Source: Butyricicoccus sp. (GTDB taxonomy: Bacteria > Bacillota > Clostridia > Oscillospirales > Butyricicoccaceae). Taken from it: 7,808 bases of DNA. A program made the translations under genes and the position numbers. The stretch lies in contig JAHHRO010000067.1 of assembly GCA_020025755.1 (NCBI GenBank), forward strand, positions 1 to 7,808. The letters run 5' to 3'. Shown piece by piece: positions 1 through 6,549 of this stretch; within the stretch, counting starts at the first letter, position 1; each line of letters opens with the position of its first letter. The notes under the pieces were generated by a model, which did not search any database, was not told the DNA's origin, and worked only from the letters and a program-made list of their open reading frames with translations.

Positions 1-443
1 AATGGCAGGACACACAGTGTGAGTGCACGCGGCAGGGGGCTTGCTGTGGAGATCATGAACCAGGCTGTGCCAAGTGCATAACACAGGAACAGACCGCACG
101 CCATTGCGAGGATCAGTCCACCGCGAAAACGGAAGTGCTGTGCCAGCAATCCTATGGTGAGTGCGGCAAGTACATAGCCGACCAGATAGCCGCCGGTAGG
201 ACCCAATAGTGCTTGTACGCCGCCGCGAAAGCCGGAAAAGACAGGCAGGCCGCAAATGCCAAGGGCGAGATAGACCAACTGAGATGCCATGCTCCAACCT
301 GCGCCAAGGACTGCACCAGCGAGGAACACCGAACAGGTTGCAAGATTGATGGGAACCATCCAAGGGGTTGGGATAGCGATCTGGGAGAATACAGCGGTCA
401 GTGCCGCAAACAGTGCGGCAGTGGTCAGGGGACGAATCTGCAT
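1..443 (-). CDS. bioY: BioY, biotin transporter substrate-binding (S) component, partial
   Basis: BioY is the membrane S component of the ECF-type biotin importer. It binds biotin and works alone or with the EcfA/EcfA'/EcfT energising module. Reading the reverse strand from the ATG at 443 gives 147 residues with no stop before the window edge. The family is usually about 180-190 residues, so the last quarter or so lies outside. The protein is very hydrophobic and carries recognisable BioY signatures: an N-terminal helix, then IPTPWMVPINLAT (about 24-36), SQLVYLALGICGLPVFSG (about 56-73), LLGPTGGYLVGY (about 79-90), a GTAWF segment (about 124-128) and CVLP at the visible end, which in BioY normally continues into a pro-gly-asp turn. 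The start is supported by an AGAGGTG ribosome binding site just upstream. It is transcribed divergently from luxS. No biotin-synthesis gene is visible here, which suggests but does not prove biotin scavenging. Confidence 0.93.
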   Translation of the reverse strand, partial: MQIRPLTTAALFAALTAVFSQIAIPTPWMVPINLATCSVFLAGAVLGAGWSMASQLVYLALGICGLPVFSGFRGGVQALLGPTGGYLVGYVLAALTIGLLAQHFRFRGGLILAMACGLFLCYALGTAWFMISTASPLPRALTLCVLP

Positions 444-471
444 TGATCAGCACCTCTTTATGTCAGTGGTA

Positions 472-504
472 AGTAAACTTGATTTAGTCATAACACAGTT
501 TGCT
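472..504 (-). promoter_or_regulatory. Candidate BirA-type operator over the bioY promoter
   Basis: On the minus strand, AGCAAACT and AGTTTACT form arms separated by 17 bases; seven of eight positions are complementary. The arms flank and cover the -10 box of the bioY promoter, where a bound repressor would block RNA polymerase. BirA operators are known inverted repeats with GTAAAC/GTTTAC-like or GTTAAC-like half sites and a spacer of about 14-16 bases, so the layout and half sites are similar but the spacing is slightly long. Calling it BirA is inference. Confidence 0.35.
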
Positions 505-515
505 GCAAAAGTCAA
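487..515 (-). promoter_or_regulatory. Sigma-A promoter of bioY
   Basis: On the minus strand, -35 TTGACT (515-510) and -10 TATGAC (492-487) are separated by 17 bases. TG one base before the -10 makes it an extended -10. Transcription would start near 480, leaving a leader of about 37 bases before bioY. An imperfect inverted repeat overlaps the -10 and is listed separately. Confidence 0.7.
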
Positions 516-680
516 GAAAAATGGACTGGCATCCTGAAAATGAATTTTGACACAGCATGCGGTGCATCTTGTTCAGTTGGGGCAAATATTTTTAGCGAGA
601 ATGAAAAACTACGGATTTCCCATAAACCTTTCAAGAAGATATATGGATACATCAAATTTCTAAAAATTGATTTCAGTGGA
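516..680. other. Divergent bioY-luxS intergenic region, no gene seen
   Basis: The bioY and luxS starts are 303 bases apart. The left part holds the bioY promoter and the right part the luxS promoter. Between them I see AT-rich sequence with no convincing hairpin, riboswitch or ribosome binding site. A 51-codon open frame (540-695) runs through it without a ribosome binding site and overlaps the luxS -35; I do not call it a gene. Confidence 0.6.
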
Positions 681-709
681 TTGTCATTTGGATGATGGCA
701 CGATATAAT
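681..709 (+). promoter_or_regulatory. Sigma-A promoter of luxS
   Basis: A -35 TTGTCA (681-686), 17-base spacer and a perfect -10 TATAAT (704-709) lie ahead of luxS. Transcription should start near 716, giving a leader of about 30 bases that contains the AAAAGGAG ribosome binding site (728-735). The short leader leaves no room for a SAM riboswitch or T-box, so control by either is unlikely at this promoter. Confidence 0.8.
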
Positions 710-746
710 AAAATAGAATGATTGAGCAAAAGGAGCGTATTTTTTT

Positions 747-1208
747 ATGAAGCGGATTGCAAGCTTTGAAGTCAACCACGATCTATTGACTCCGGGTATG
801 TATACCTCTCGTATTGACGGCGATATCACGACCTATGATGTGCGCATGGTTACACCGAACGGCGGTGTTTATCTGGAACCGGCGGCATCTCATACATTTG
901 AACATCTGTTTGCGACCTATGTGCGTAACTCTGATTTTGCAGAGCAGATCATTTATGCAGGCCCAATGGGCTGCCAGACCGGATTTTATTTTCTGGTCAG
1001 AAATCTTGATCCGGCAGATGCCATTCGTCTTGTTCAGCAGACGATGGACTTTATTGCAGACTATCAGGACAGTGAAATCCCGGGCGTGAGCCGGATCGAA
1101 TGCGGCAATTATCTGCTTCATGATCTTGAGGGTGCAAAGAAGATGGCGCGTACCATGCAGCCTGTTCTCAAGGATTGGACGGTCGAAGATCTGGTCTATA
1201 AAAAATAA
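747..1208 (+). CDS. luxS: S-ribosylhomocysteine lyase (autoinducer-2 synthase) LuxS
   Basis: LuxS cleaves S-ribosylhomocysteine to homocysteine and 4,5-dihydroxy-2,3-pentanedione, the AI-2 precursor. It acts in the cytoplasm in the activated methyl cycle, as a homodimeric metalloenzyme. The 153-residue product has the usual family length. The family's metal ligands are visible: the HTFEH motif (His49 and His53, with general base Glu52) and Cys119 in the ECGN segment. The catalytic cysteine is Cys76 in GPMGCQTGF. Other conserved spots are Ser6, Arg33 in DVRM and the HDLEGAK stretch (125-131), so the enzyme looks active. The ATG at 747 follows AAAAGGAG with an 11-base gap. The gene appears to be a single transcription unit: rpmE downstream has its own promoter. 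No gene for the nucleosidase that makes its substrate (mtnN/pfs) is nearby. I see no clear terminator after it, so read-through into rpmE is possible. Confidence 0.96.
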   Translation: MKRIASFEVNHDLLTPGMYTSRIDGDITTYDVRMVTPNGGVYLEPAASHTFEHLFATYVRNSDFAEQIIYAGPMGCQTGFYFLVRNLDPADAIRLVQQTMDFIADYQDSEIPGVSRIECGNYLLHDLEGAKKMARTMQPVLKDWTVEDLVYKK

Positions 1209-1231
1209 ATCGGGAAAAATCAAAATAATGC

Positions 1232-1260
1232 TTGCAATTCATCGAAAGGCATGATATTAT
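1232..1260 (+). promoter_or_regulatory. Sigma-A promoter of rpmE
   Basis: A -35 TTGCAA (1232-1237), a 17-base spacer and -10 TATTAT (1255-1260) with an extended TGA just before it lie ahead of rpmE. Transcription should start near 1267, leaving a leader of about 37 bases. Confidence 0.7.
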
Positions 1261-1303
1261 ATAAATACGACTGTAAGGCATAACCGGAAAGAGGTGAAAC
1301 AAC

Positions 1304-1507
1304 ATGAAGCAGGGAATCCATCCCGATTATAAGCAGACGACCATTCGTTGCGCTTGCGGCAATGTCATCGAGACTGGCTCTACTAAGGAGAATATCGTAG
1401 TTGACGTTTGTTCGAAGTGTCACCCGTTCTTCACCGGTAAGCAGAAGCTGGTAGATACCGGCGGACGTGTTGATCGCTTTAAGAAGCGTTTCAATCTGGA
1501 CAAGTAA
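1304..1507 (+). CDS. rpmE: 50S ribosomal protein bL31, zinc-binding (C+) type
   Basis: bL31 is a small protein of the large ribosomal subunit that helps bridge the two subunits. The 67-residue product has the expected length and the family start MKQGIHPDY. Four cysteines at 16, 18, 36 and 39 (CAC and CSKC) form the zinc site that marks the C+ form, as opposed to the zinc-free C- paralogue (ykgM/ytiA type) induced under zinc starvation in some bacteria. The tail, with GGRVDRFKKRF (53-63), is also typical. The start follows GAGGTG with a 7-base gap. The gene has its own promoter and is closed by an intrinsic terminator, so it is expressed alone or as the end of luxS read-through. I see no Zur-type operator. 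Confidence 0.97.
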   Translation: MKQGIHPDYKQTTIRCACGNVIETGSTKENIVVDVCSKCHPFFTGKQKLVDTGGRVDRFKKRFNLDK

Positions 1508-1511
1508 GATC

Positions 1512-1544
1512 AAAACCATCGAAGAATTCACTTCGATGGTTTTT
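1512..1544 (+). terminator. Intrinsic terminator after rpmE
   Basis: A perfect 13-bp stem, AAAACCATCGAAG (1512-1524) paired with CTTCGATGGTTTT (1531-1543), has a 6-base loop and ends in a run of five T. It starts four bases after the rpmE stop. The A-run on the left means it could also stop transcription from the opposite strand. Confidence 0.9.
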
Positions 1545-1573
1545 CTTGTATCAGGACTTGCGGAATTTATCTT

Positions 1574-1581
1574 GTTATATA
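1574..1581 (+). promoter_or_regulatory. Possible extended -10 promoter of hflX
   Basis: The gap after the rpmE terminator must hold the hflX promoter if hflX is not read-through. The best candidate is TATATA (1576-1581) with a TG one base upstream, an extended -10. The position expected for the -35 reads AGGACT, which is poor. The start would be near 1587. This is a weak call. Confidence 0.3.
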
Positions 1582-1654
1582 TCCTGTCCGTCATGGGCAG
1601 AAATACGAGGAACGATACCCCTGTTTTGTTGTGGCTCCATGGATGTTTGGGAGC

Positions 1655-1661
1655 AAGGAGG
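1655..1661 (+). promoter_or_regulatory. Ribosome binding site that sets the hflX start
   Basis: AAGGAGG at 1655-1661 lies 11 bases before ATG 1673 and 14 before the next ATG at 1676. It rules out the upstream in-frame GTG at 1631, which has no such site. A 5-bp stem, GCTCC (1634-1638) with GGAGC (1650-1654), ends directly next to it. Confidence 0.75.
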
Positions 1662-1672
1662 CGAATCCATCT

Positions 1673-2935
1673 ATGATGAATGTAGTGGAAACCGAGCAGA
1701 AGCAGATCGAACGTGCGGTGCTGGTTGGACTTGCGTGCCATAATTTTACGGCAGAGCAAAATGCGGATGAAGAAACACTCCGCGAACTTGCAGCCCTCAC
1801 GGAAACAGCCGGAGGCGAAGTTGCTGCAATGACGCTGCAGAACCGTCCGGCACCAGATGCAAAAACCTTTATTGGAGAAGGTAAGGTTGAGGAAGTCCGC
1901 CAGTTGGCAGAGGCAAACGAGGCAGAACTCATTATCTTTGACAATGAGTTGTCCCCGTCTCAGATGCGTGTGCTCGAAGAAATGACCAAAAAGACCGTTT
2001 TGGATCGCTCGGGACTGATCCTCGATATCTTTGCACAGCGGGCACGCACAGGCGAAGGCAAATTGCAGGTCGAGCTTGCACAATATCAGTATATCCTGCC
2101 AAGACTGGCTGGACTGGGGCAATCCATGAGCCGTCTGGGCGGCGGTATTGGTACGCGTGGTCCGGGTGAAAGCAAGCTCGAATCCGATCGCCGTCATATT
2201 CGGCGTCGGATCGATAAACTGAGGGCAGATCTCGAACAGGTGCGTCAGGTGCGTGCCGTACAGCGTCGTCAGCGCAAAAAGACCGAACTGCCGCTTGTGG
2301 CGATCGTGGGCTATACCAATGCTGGAAAGTCTACGCTGCTGAATTTGCTTACCGATGCAGGGATCGAGGCAAATGACCGCTTGTTTGATACCCTTGATCC
2401 CACCACAAGAAAAAAGCGGATCTCAGATACACAGGAGATCCTGCTGTCTGATACCGTTGGATTTATCCGCAAGCTGCCCCATCATCTGGTATCGGCGTTC
2501 AAGGCAACGCTGGAGGAGCTTGCCTATGCCGATTTGCTGCTGCATGTCGTGGATGTGTCAGATCCACAATGGGAACTGCATGCACAGACTGTGGATAAGG
2601 TCATCGAGCAGCTGGGGGCACAGGAGATTCCGCGCGTCATGGTCTACAACAAAGCGGACAAGTGTGAGGAACTGCCGCCTGCACATGACGGCGTGCTATT
2701 CTCTGCTAAGACGGGAGAGGGTACGGATGCACTCCTCTCTGCGATCGAGTACGCTTTGGGACGCGGTAAGCATGAAATGCAGCTGTGTATTCCCTACAGC
2801 GATGGTGCGGTGCTTGATGTGCTGCATCGTGAGGCACAGGTCACATCCATGGAATATGCAGAGAACGGGACCCTAGTGACCGTGATTGTAGACGATAAGC
2901 TGTGCGGCAGGCTGCAAAAGTATCAGGTGGAGTGA
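1673..2935 (+). CDS. hflX: Ribosome-associated GTPase HflX
   Basis: HflX is a conserved GTPase that binds the 50S subunit and, in the systems studied, splits stalled ribosomes under stress; some homologues give antibiotic resistance. With the ATG at 1673 the product is 420 residues, normal for the family. The N-terminal HflX domain includes TFIGEGKVEE (65-74), and a glycine-rich linker runs from LAGLGQSMSRLGGG (145-158) to GPGESKLESDRR (163-174). A basic helical stretch (about 175-203) leads into the G domain: G1 GYTNAGKS (213-220), G2 DPTTR (242-246), G3 DTVGF (260-264), G4 NKAD (326-329) and G5 SAKTG (344-348). A small C-terminal domain follows. All GTP-binding motifs are intact. It is followed after 3 bases by yigZ, so the two are probably co-transcribed. 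The leader carries a hairpin and an open frame overlapping the start, which may matter for regulation. Confidence 0.96.
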   Translation: MMNVVETEQKQIERAVLVGLACHNFTAEQNADEETLRELAALTETAGGEVAAMTLQNRPAPDAKTFIGEGKVEEVRQLAEANEAELIIFDNELSPSQMRVLEEMTKKTVLDRSGLILDIFAQRARTGEGKLQVELAQYQYILPRLAGLGQSMSRLGGGIGTRGPGESKLESDRRHIRRRIDKLRADLEQVRQVRAVQRRQRKKTELPLVAIVGYTNAGKSTLLNLLTDAGIEANDRLFDTLDPTTRKKRISDTQEILLSDTVGFIRKLPHHLVSAFKATLEELAYADLLLHVVDVSDPQWELHAQTVDKVIEQLGAQEIPRVMVYNKADKCEELPPAHDGVLFSAKTGEGTDALLSAIEYALGRGKHEMQLCIPYSDGAVLDVLHREAQVTSMEYAENGTLVTVIVDDKLCGRLQKYQVE

Positions 2936-2938
2936 GAT

Positions 2939-3583
2939 ATGACAGCAGAAGAAAAAGATTATCTGATCCCCTTTGAGGCATACGCGGAAGACCGATTTGA
3001 GGAAAAACGCTCTAAATTTATCGGTAGATTGTGGCGTGTGGAAACGCCGGAAGAAGCTGTTGCAAAGATCAAACAGATGCGTGAGACCTATTGGGATGCC
3101 ACACATCACTGTTATGCCTATATCCTGCGAGAAGGCAACCTCATGCGCTATTCAGATGATGGAGAGCCGCAGGGAACAGCGGGCATGCCCATGCTGGATG
3201 TCCTGCGTCATGAGGGGCTTGTCAATGTGTGCTGTGTGGTAACACGATATTTTGGCGGTACGTTGCTTGGAACAGGCGGATTGGTACGCGCTTATACCAA
3301 GGGGGTACAGGTTGCGGTCGCGGCTGCCGGCGTGCAGCAGATGAGTCGATTTGCCACCCTTCTGATCGCGTGCCCCTATAATATGCTCGGTGTCGTACAG
3401 CAGGTGCTGCCCGAACATGGATGTTCGGTTGAGGAGATCGACTACGGCGTGGATGTCACTCTGACTGTGATCCAGCCGGTGGGAATGTTGGACACGCTCA
3501 ATCAGGCACTTGCAGATGTGACATCGGGAACAGTTTATGCGGAATGTATGGATATCTCGTTCCGCGGTCGTCGAATCAAGTGA
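2939..3583 (+). CDS. yigZ: YigZ/IMPACT family protein
   Basis: This is a member of the UPF0029/IMPACT family (YigZ in E. coli, YvyE in Bacillus). The eukaryotic relative IMPACT regulates the GCN2 translation-stress kinase; the bacterial role is not firmly known, though a link to translation is often assumed. The 214-residue product matches the family length. The N-terminal domain has KRSKFIG (23-29), HHCYAY (56-61), the signature SDDGEPQGTAGMPML (72-86) and TRYFGGTLLGTGGLVRAY (102-119). The C-terminal half, from about residue 138, resembles the DUF1949 ferredoxin-like domain. The start ATG lies 3 bases after the hflX stop, and its AGGTGG site sits inside the end of hflX, which implies co-transcription and probable translational coupling. 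The pairing with hflX fits a ribosome-related function, but that is inference. Confidence 0.94.
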   Translation: MTAEEKDYLIPFEAYAEDRFEEKRSKFIGRLWRVETPEEAVAKIKQMRETYWDATHHCYAYILREGNLMRYSDDGEPQGTAGMPMLDVLRHEGLVNVCCVVTRYFGGTLLGTGGLVRAYTKGVQVAVAAAGVQQMSRFATLLIACPYNMLGVVQQVLPEHGCSVEEIDYGVDVTLTVIQPVGMLDTLNQALADVTSGTVYAECMDISFRGRRIK

Positions 3584-3600
3584 AATATATACAATAAATA

Positions 3601-3616
3601 CAACAAATTTTTGTTG
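3601..3616. repeat. AT-rich palindrome after yigZ
   Basis: CAACAAATTTTTGTTG is a 7-bp perfect inverted repeat with a 2-base centre, 17 bases after the yigZ stop. It could be a weak AT-rich terminator hairpin, but it has no following T-run and a very tight loop. A protein-binding site is equally possible. No other terminator is visible between yigZ and dgt. Confidence 0.4.
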
Positions 3617-3666
3617 AATCATACAAAGCTGCGCGTTTATAGAAAAAAATCAAAAAAAGCAGATAA

Positions 3667-3694
3667 TTTTGCGGAAAATGCATATCTATATAAT
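3667..3694 (+). promoter_or_regulatory. Probable promoter of the dgt-dnaG-rpoD cluster
   Basis: A perfect -10 TATAAT stands at 3689-3694 in the AT-rich gap before dgt. The best -35 at normal distance is TTTTGC (3667-3672, 16-base spacer), which is weak; TTGCGG (3669-3674) is a better match but only 14 bases away. Transcription would start near 3701, leaving a leader of about 36 bases. Confidence 0.5.
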
Positions 3695-3718
3695 AGAGGT
3701 TTTTTCTGTAAGGATGGG

Positions 3719-3726
3719 AAAGGAGG
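3719..3726 (+). promoter_or_regulatory. Ribosome binding site that sets the dgt start
   Basis: AAAGGAGG lies 10 bases before ATG 3737. The frame stays open upstream to a TTG at 3611, but that region has no ribosome binding site, overlaps the -10 box and is not part of the family's protein, so 3737 is the start. Confidence 0.8.
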
Positions 3727-3736
3727 CGATTCCTCG

Positions 3737-4729
3737 ATGACCATACGAGAACAACGTGAGCAGCTGGAACACCGCACCCTGTCCGCGTGGGCAGCCTGTG
3801 CGGATGCTTCCAAAGGCAGGCAGATCCCCATCGAGCCGTGCACGATCCGTACCTGCTATGCAAGAGACCGCGATCGCATCATTCATTCCAAGGCATTTCG
3901 GCGGTTGGCGAACAAAACACAGGTATTCATTGCACCGGAAGGTGATCACTACCGAACACGCCTGACGCATACCTTGGAGGTTTCCCAAATCGCGCGGACG
4001 ATCGCATGTGCACTGCATCTCAACGAAGACCTGGTGGAAGCGATTGCACTGGGGCATGATCTGGGGCATACTCCGCTTGGTCATGCCGGAGAACGGGCAC
4101 TCGATACCATTTGCAAAGAAGGTTTTCGGCACAATGAGCAGAGCGTGCGCGTAGTGCGGCTGATTGAACCGCTCAATCTGTCTCATGAGGTGCTCGATGG
4201 CATCCTGTGCCATACCGGAAGCGCGAAAGCACAAACGGCGGAGGGACGGCTCATTCATTATGCAGACCGGATCGCCTATGTCAATCATGATCTGGATGAT
4301 GCGATTCGTGCAGGACTGTTTACAGAGCAGGAGATCCCACGGGAGATCCAAATGGTTTTGGGTACAAGCCATGGAAAGCGTGTGGATACGCTGGTGCGCG
4401 CTGTGATTGCGTATGGAGAGGCACATGCAGAGGTAGGGATGGACACTGAGACTGAGCAGGCTATGCTGGCACTGCGGCGGTTTTTGTTCGAGCGGGTGTA
4501 TGATTCGAAAGCCGTAGATCAGGATGGGCGGGCTGTTTGGATGCTGCATGAACTCTATGCATATTACCAGACACACTTTGAACAATTACCTGAGACCTAT
4601 CGTGCGTTGGCAGGCAAGGGAGACAGTCAGGATCGTATCGTCTGTGACTATGTTGCGTCTATGACCGATCGCTATGCGATCACCTGCTGTAAGGAAATAT
4701 TTTTGCCGCGCACATGGAACCATACATAA
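3737..4729 (+). CDS. dgt: dGTPase-like HD-domain dNTP triphosphohydrolase
   Basis: Members of the Dgt/SAMHD1 HD superfamily hydrolyse dNTPs to the nucleoside and triphosphate, which trims the deoxynucleotide pool. The 330-residue product matches the short type found ahead of dnaG in many Clostridia. Metal-binding HD residues are visible: His78 in RTRLTHTLEV, His107-Asp108 in LGHDLGHTPLGHAGE, and Asp177 in YADRIAYVNHD. Other family motifs are FRRLANKTQVF (54-64) and the HNEQSVRVV stretch (132-140). The HD core is intact, so activity is likely; the preferred dNTP cannot be told from sequence. It is followed after 47 bases by dnaG with no terminator and no clear promoter between, so it probably leads an operon with primase and the primary sigma factor. 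The symbol reflects the family name; substrate specificity is unproven. Confidence 0.92.
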   Translation: MTIREQREQLEHRTLSAWAACADASKGRQIPIEPCTIRTCYARDRDRIIHSKAFRRLANKTQVFIAPEGDHYRTRLTHTLEVSQIARTIACALHLNEDLVEAIALGHDLGHTPLGHAGERALDTICKEGFRHNEQSVRVVRLIEPLNLSHEVLDGILCHTGSAKAQTAEGRLIHYADRIAYVNHDLDDAIRAGLFTEQEIPREIQMVLGTSHGKRVDTLVRAVIAYGEAHAEVGMDTETEQAMLALRRFLFERVYDSKAVDQDGRAVWMLHELYAYYQTHFEQLPETYRALAGKGDSQDRIVCDYVASMTDRYAITCCKEIFLPRTWNHT

Positions 4730-4776
4730 AAACATCGTGATGCAGCAGATCTTTGTTTTGGAAGGAGGTTGGATAG

Positions 4777-6546
4777 ATGGCGATCGATCATGCATTTTTG
4801 GATGAATTGACCGCACGGAATGATATTGTGGAGGTTGTATCGCGTTATGTGGTGCTCAAGCGTCAAGGCGCGAACTACTTCGGACTCTGCCCCTTCCATA
4901 ATGAAAAATCTGCATCATTTTCCGTTTCTCCGGATAAGCAGATCTATCATTGCTTTGGCTGCGGCGCAGGCGGCGGAGTCATCAACTTTATCATGCGAGC
5001 TGAAGGGCTGGAATTTCGGGACGCGGTACAGTTTTTAGCAGACCGGTCAGGACTGAAAGTTCCCCAAAATCAGATGGACGCAGGAGCAGCACAGCGCAGA
5101 GAGCGTTTGCTGACCTTGATGAAAGATGCCGGACGATTTTATTATGATACGCTGTGGCAGCCGGAATATACACCGGTTCAACAGTATTTTGCCCGGCGAG
5201 GTTTGACGAAAAAAACCATGAATCGCTTTGGCTTGGGATATGCGCCAGATTCTTTTCATCAAACAATGGACGCGATGCAAAAAAAAGGATATACTAAAGA
5301 GGAGCTTGTTGCCGCAGGACTTGCCGTTAAAAACGAGAAGGGTGCGATATATGACAAGTTTCGTGGACGTGTGATGTTCCCGATTATTGATGTGCGCGGT
5401 CAGGTGGTTGCTTTTGGCGGACGCGTGATGGATGATTCCAAGCCCAAATATTTGAATTCGCCGGAAACAACGATATTCCATAAGGGTCGCAATCTCTTTG
5501 CCCTCAATCTGGCAAAGAAAACCACGCAGGATTATTTTATCTTGGCAGAAGGGTATATGGATGTCATAGCACTGCATCAGGCGGGCTTTGACAGTGCAGT
5601 TGCCAGTTTGGGCACAGCACTGACGGAAGAACAGGCGCGTATGATCGCACGGTACACCAAAAAGGTGGTCATCTCGTATGATGCGGATGGTGCCGGTCAG
5701 GCAGCGGCGCAGCGTGCGATCGATATTTTGAAACGCGCTGATCTGCAGGTGAATGTCCTGCGTATTCCGAATGCAAAAGATCCGGATGAACTCATCAAGA
5801 CCAAGGGAGCAGATGCGTTTCGACGGTTGATCGAGCACAGCGAGGGGCACAACGCCTACCGCCTCGATCGAATTGCGGACAAGTATGATCTGACTGAGGA
5901 TGATCAGCGCATTGCATTTATACAAGATGCGGCGCGGATGCTCGCTGCCATTGATGGGGCAGTAGAGCGTGAGGTTTATATGGGACGCACGGCGAAGATG
6001 GCTGGCATCACACCGGAAGCACTCAGCATTGAGGTGCGGCGTGCGCTCGATATCCGCCGCAAGCAGCGATCCAATGCAGAGCACCGTACCGTGCGCGCGG
6101 TGGCACAGAATGCACAGCCCAGAGATCGCATGCTGCGCTATCCCGATATTCGATCGGGACGCGCGGAAGAAGGGGTGCTTGCTCTGTTGTTTACAGAGCC
6201 GTCGCTGGTGCCCGTGATCACAAAGCGGCTGCGTCCGGCGGATTTTTCCGCTCCTGTGCTGGCAAAAATTTACACACATGCGTTGGAGCTGGAAGCGCAA
6301 GGAATTCCAGTTTCGATTGCCGGATTTGAGGGGTATTTAGAGGATGGAGAGCTGGCTCTGCTTTCCGAGATTCTGTCCAGACCCCTGACTCCATTGGAGG
6401 GACGGCAGAGGGCGCTTGATGATTACATAGAGATCATGGAGGAGCGGCGTACCCAGCGAATGCTGGAGCAGCCGCCATGCGAAGGTGGAGAAGATCCAAT
6501 GATTACCTTTTCCAAAATGAAAGCAGAAAAAATGGGAGGCAAATAA
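4777..6546 (+). CDS. dnaG: DNA primase DnaG
   Basis: DnaG makes the RNA primers for DNA replication and works with the replicative helicase at the fork. The 589-residue product has the normal length and three-part layout. First is an N-terminal CHC2 zinc-binding domain with Cys38, His41, Cys59 and Cys62. The central RNA polymerase domain includes FRGRVMFPI (195-203) and KPKYLNSPET (222-231). Its TOPRIM fold has the acidic Glu258 in LAEGYMDVI and Asp302/Asp304 in YDADGAGQAA, followed by KDPDELI (334-340). The C-terminal part (about 460-560) fits the helicase-interaction domain, which is always poorly conserved, and is preceded by a basic linker (about 421-455). The ATG follows AAGGAGGT with a 7-base gap. 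rpoD starts 3 bases after its stop and uses a GGGAGG site lying within the last codons of dnaG, so the two are coupled. Confidence 0.98.
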   Translation: MAIDHAFLDELTARNDIVEVVSRYVVLKRQGANYFGLCPFHNEKSASFSVSPDKQIYHCFGCGAGGGVINFIMRAEGLEFRDAVQFLADRSGLKVPQNQMDAGAAQRRERLLTLMKDAGRFYYDTLWQPEYTPVQQYFARRGLTKKTMNRFGLGYAPDSFHQTMDAMQKKGYTKEELVAAGLAVKNEKGAIYDKFRGRVMFPIIDVRGQVVAFGGRVMDDSKPKYLNSPETTIFHKGRNLFALNLAKKTTQDYFILAEGYMDVIALHQAGFDSAVASLGTALTEEQARMIARYTKKVVISYDADGAGQAAAQRAIDILKRADLQVNVLRIPNAKDPDELIKTKGADAFRRLIEHSEGHNAYRLDRIADKYDLTEDDQRIAFIQDAARMLAAIDGAVEREVYMGRTAKMAGITPEALSIEVRRALDIRRKQRSNAEHRTVRAVAQNAQPRDRMLRYPDIRSGRAEEGVLALLFTEPSLVPVITKRLRPADFSAPVLAKIYTHALELEAQGIPVSIAGFEGYLEDGELALLSEILSRPLTPLEGRQRALDDYIEIMEERRTQRMLEQPPCEGGEDPMITFSKMKAEKMGGK

Positions 6547-6549
6547 GAT

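Noticed and set aside
540..695. 51-codon plus-strand open frame between bioY and luxS
   Set aside because: It has no ribosome binding site or promoter, overlaps the luxS -35 box and resembles no family I know. A frame of this length is expected by chance in such sequence.
1631..1672. 14-residue N-terminal extension of HflX from an upstream GTG
   Set aside because: The strong AAGGAGG at 1655-1661 lies inside this extension and points to the ATG at 1673.
1220..2197. Long minus-strand open frame (325 codons) opposite rpmE and hflX
   Set aside because: It runs antisense through two confidently identified genes and the rpmE terminator and has no recognisable domain.
3723..3735. GAGG/CCTC stem folding back on the dgt ribosome binding site
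   Set aside because: Only 4 bp with a 5-base loop; too weak to claim translational control.
3611..3736. 42-residue N-terminal extension of Dgt from an upstream TTG
   Set aside because: There is no ribosome binding site near the TTG, the stretch overlaps the likely -10 box, and family members begin near the ATG at 3737, which has a strong ribosome binding site.
5047..6300. Long minus-strand open frame (417 codons) opposite dnaG
   Set aside because: It is the antisense shadow of dnaG. Its protein is rich in Cys, His and Ile with no recognisable domain, and dnaG on the plus strand is certain.
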